This document shows, one piece after another, positions 61,411 through 64,000 of a stretch of 64,000 nt of DNA. Under the pieces are notes generated by a model that had not been told where the DNA came from, made no database searches, and saw only the letters and a program-made list of their open reading frames with translations. Origin of the DNA: Paraburkholderia sp. (GTDB taxonomy: Bacteria; Pseudomonadota; Gammaproteobacteria; Burkholderiales; Burkholderiaceae); NCBI RefSeq assembly GCF_028283785.1, contig NZ_JAPWKB010000017.1, positions 186,001 through 250,000 on the forward strand, in the 5' to 3' direction. The position numbers and the translations under genes were made by a program. How positions within the stretch are numbered: position 1 is the stretch's first letter; each line of letters starts with the position of its first letter.

Positions 61411-62445
61411 TTACGCCAGCCACGTTTTGATGCTGTCGACCATCGACGCAGTCGAAATGCCGTAGCGGTCGTGGAGCGTCGGCAACGCGCCCGCTGCGAG
61501 AAACTGGTCCGGCAACGCGATCTGACGGAACGCGCAGTTCACGCGCGCCAGCATCAGCGCGGTCGCCACCGACTCGCCCAGACCGCCCACGCAGCTATGG
61601 TTTTCCGCGACGACGACAAGGCGTCCCGGACGGCTGCATTGCGCGACGATGGTGTCGATATCGAGCGGCTTGATGGTCGGCACATGCAGCACGGCGACGT
61701 CCGCGGTGCCGTCGGCCATCGCCTGCGCGGTTTCGAGCGCGCGCATCGTCATGATGCCGGACGAGATGATCAGCACGTCGCGACCGTCGCGCAGCAGCTT
61801 TGCCTTGCCGAGTTCGAACTGATAGTCGTAGTCGTCGAGCACGAGCGGCACCTTGCCGCGCAGCAGTCGCATATAGACCGGACCGTCATGCGCGGCAATC
61901 GCGGACACGGCCTGTTCGGTGTCGAGTGCGTCGCACGGATCGACGATCGTGAGACCGGGAATGCCGCGCATCATCGCGATGTCTTCGGTTGCCTGGTGAC
62001 TCGGCCCGTAACCGGTCGTCAGACCCGGCAACGCGGCGCAAATCTTCACGTTGAGGTTTTCCTCGGCGATCACCTGATGAATGAAATCGTACGCACGGCG
62101 CGTCGCGAAAACCGCATACGTGGTCGCAAACGGAATGAAACCTTCTTTGGCCATGCCGCCCGCCGCGCCCATCAACAGCTGCTCGGCCATGCCCATCTGG
62201 AAGTGGCGTTCCGGATACGCGTTCGCGAAGATGTGCAGGTCGGTGTACTTCGACAGATCCGCCGTCATGCCGACGATGTTCGGCCGCTTCGCCGCTTCCG
62301 CGACGAGTGCATGCCCGAACGGCGCAGCCTTCGTGCGCTGCCCTTCCGACGCGATCGACGCGATCATCGCCGAGGTCGTCAGGCGCGGCTTCGCGACGAC
62401 GGGTGCTTCTGGTTTGGAATCCCTGGCTTCGACCGTCGCGCTCAT
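61411..62445 (-). CDS. Transketolase, C-terminal subunit
   Basis: KRPNIVGMTADLSKYTDLHIFANAYPERHFQMGMAEQLLMGAAGGMAKEGFIPFATTYAVF; start at 62445. Confidence 0.94.
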   Translation of the reverse strand: MSATVEARDSKPEAPVVAKPRLTTSAMIASIASEGQRTKAAPFGHALVAEAAKRPNIVGMTADLSKYTDLHIFANAYPERHFQMGMAEQLLMGAAGGMAKEGFIPFATTYAVFATRRAYDFIHQVIAEENLNVKICAALPGLTTGYGPSHQATEDIAMMRGIPGLTIVDPCDALDTEQAVSAIAAHDGPVYMRLLRGKVPLVLDDYDYQFELGKAKLLRDGRDVLIISSGIMTMRALETAQAMADGTADVAVLHVPTIKPLDIDTIVAQCSRPGRLVVVAENHSCVGGLGESVATALMLARVNCAFRQIALPDQFLAAGALPTLHDRYGISTASMVDSIKTWLA

Positions 62446-63317
62446 GCTCGTTCTCCCTGCTGATGGTTTGCATCGAGGACGGCAATTGCGTGCTGCCATT
62501 CATCCTGCTCGACACGAATAAAGTGATTCTTCTCGCGCTGTTCGAGAAACGGTACGCCCTTGCCCATCAGCGTGTCGAACAGGATCACGCGCGGCACCGG
62601 ATCGTTGACGGCGCGTGCGGTATCGAATGCATCGATCACTGCGGCGAGATCGTTGCCATCGACGCGCTGCACGTGCCAGCCGAACGCGCGCCATTTGTCC
62701 ACCAGCGGTTCGAAACCGAGAATGCGTTGCGAGTGGCCGTCGGCCTGCTGCTGGTTGATGTCCACCAGCGTAATCAGATTGCTCAACTGATGATGTGCGG
62801 CGGACATCGCGGCTTCCCATGTCGCGCCTTCGTCGAGTTCGCCGTCGGACATCGAATTGAAGACCCACGCGGGATTGCGTTTCTGCCGCAGGCCGAGCGC
62901 CATGCCGACGGCAATGCTCAGACCCTGGCCGAGCGAGCCGCCTGAGATTTCCATGCCTGGGGTATACGTGGCCATGCCGGACATCGGCAGGCGGCTGTCG
63001 TCGGAACCATAGGTTTCCAGTTCCGCTTCGGGAATGATGCCGGCCTCGATCAGCGCCGCGTACAGCGCAATCGCGTAGTGGCCGTGCGACAGCAGAAAGC
63101 GGTCGCGACCTTCCCATTCGGGATCGTCGGGGCGGAAATTCATCGCATGGCAGAACGCCACAGCGAGCACGTCGGCCAGACCCAGCGCCTGGCCGATATA
63201 GCCCTGGCCCTGCACTTCGCCCATCTGCAATGCATAGCGGCGAATCCGCCATGCGTGCCGCGCGAGCGTGGTTTCTACGTGACCGACCTCGGGCCGGCTT
63301 TCGGTGATCAGTGTCAT
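62442..63317 (-). CDS. Transketolase, N-terminal subunit
   Basis: ADVLAVAFCHAMNFRPDDPEWEGRDRFLLSHGHYAIALYAAL; GGSLGQGLSIAVGMALG; ATGA overlap with the C subunit. Confidence 0.94.
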   Translation of the reverse strand: MTLITESRPEVGHVETTLARHAWRIRRYALQMGEVQGQGYIGQALGLADVLAVAFCHAMNFRPDDPEWEGRDRFLLSHGHYAIALYAALIEAGIIPEAELETYGSDDSRLPMSGMATYTPGMEISGGSLGQGLSIAVGMALGLRQKRNPAWVFNSMSDGELDEGATWEAAMSAAHHQLSNLITLVDINQQQADGHSQRILGFEPLVDKWRAFGWHVQRVDGNDLAAVIDAFDTARAVNDPVPRVILFDTLMGKGVPFLEQREKNHFIRVEQDEWQHAIAVLDANHQQGERA

Positions 63318-63501
63318 TTGTCTCCATCCTGATGGCATCTACATCTTGTACGCGGTGTCCGCGTCACCCGGTCTCAACAGGTGCTTCTCATTCACCAGTC
63401 ATGACCGGTTTCGACGCAAGTTGAGCGTATCATCGGCCGAAAGCGCAGGACAAAAGAAAAGATTGCACGCACTGATGAACAGCATTCACGAATAACGTCA
63501 T

Positions 63502-64000
63502 ATGAAACAGATACGCAAATTGCCGCTGCCGTTCTTGCGAGTGTTCGAAGCGGCCGGACGCACGGCGTCGTTCGCCGCGGCGGCACAGGAACTGGATCTG
63601 TCGCCGAGCGCGGTCAGCCACTCGATCCGCAAGCTCGAAGAGACGGTGAATCTGCGGCTGTTCCAGCGCAGCACGCGCGAAGTGACGCTCACGCGCGAAG
63701 GCGCGATCCTGCTCGAACACGTGCAGCGCGGCATGGATGAAATGCGGCGCGGTCTCGCGCTCGTGACGACGGATGACCCCTCGCCGTTGCGTCTGCACAC
63801 CGCGCCGAGCTTCGCGACGCAATGGCTGCTGCCGCGTCTCGCGGGCTTCGTTCGCGAGCACCCGAATATCGATCTGCGTTTTTCGGCGAGCACCGATTAC
63901 GCGCGTTTCGACGAAGACGATTTCGATCTCGACATCGTGTATGGCGAGCCGAAGCCGTCGCCGCACGAGAAGATTCCGCTCGCGCTCGAAAAGCTCACGC
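63502..64000 (+). CDS. LysR-family (GcvA-like) transcriptional regulator, truncated by window end
   Basis: Manual translation from ATG 63502: MKQIRKLPLPFLRVFEAAGRTASFAAAAQELDLSPSAVSHSIRKLEETVNLRLFQRSTREVTLTREGAILL...; open to the window end. Confidence 0.9.
   Translation, partial: MKQIRKLPLPFLRVFEAAGRTASFAAAAQELDLSPSAVSHSIRKLEETVNLRLFQRSTREVTLTREGAILLEHVQRGMDEMRRGLALVTTDDPSPLRLHTAPSFATQWLLPRLAGFVREHPNIDLRFSASTDYARFDEDDFDLDIVYGEPKPSPHEKIPLALEKLT

Noticed and set aside
1-64000. CRISPR arrays, tRNA/rRNA genes, prophage or IS elements
   Set aside because: No regularly spaced repeats, tRNA-like segments, integrase or transposase motifs were recognised on reading.

Overview
High-GC beta-proteobacterial (Burkholderia/Paraburkholderia/Caballeronia-like) DNA with three main blocks. 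(1) 1-33.4 kb, minus strand: a six-adenylation-domain NRPS siderophore locus. It has a FAAL-initiated NRPS, a SyrP/TauD-type Asp beta-hydroxylase, a stand-alone carrier protein, a TonB receptor, a FhuD-like binding protein, MbtH, a type II thioesterase and two Fur-box-like sites. It also has a SznF-like (heme-oxygenase-like diiron + cupin) protein and a YqcI/YcgG-family (DcsA-like heme) domain fused to the N-terminus of the terminal NRPS. Together these suggest a gramibactin-type C-diazeniumdiolate (graminine) lipopeptide siderophore. The A-domain codes, read by eye, give acyl-(OH)Asp - D-Ser - X - Gra? - Gly - Gra?. (2) 34-47 kb: a locus normally annotated 'urea carboxylase/allophanate hydrolase + ABC transporter'. 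It carries two apparent guanidine-I (ykkC) riboswitches, one per strand, so it is probably guanidine import and degradation. Between them sit a 2-oxoglutarate-dependent oxygenase, a TIM-barrel epimerase and a small winged-helix regulator with a palindromic operator. (3) 47-64 kb: porin, GlxA-like regulator, cobalt-type nitrile hydratase operon with CbtAB and a CobW/P47K GTPase, MFS transporter, an aconitase-family gene broken by an apparent 1-nt frameshift, LysR regulators, and a split transketolase / HIBADH-family dehydrogenase / MFS catabolic cluster. No tRNA, rRNA, CRISPR array or transposase was recognised. Family assignments are by motif recognition only; no database search was run.
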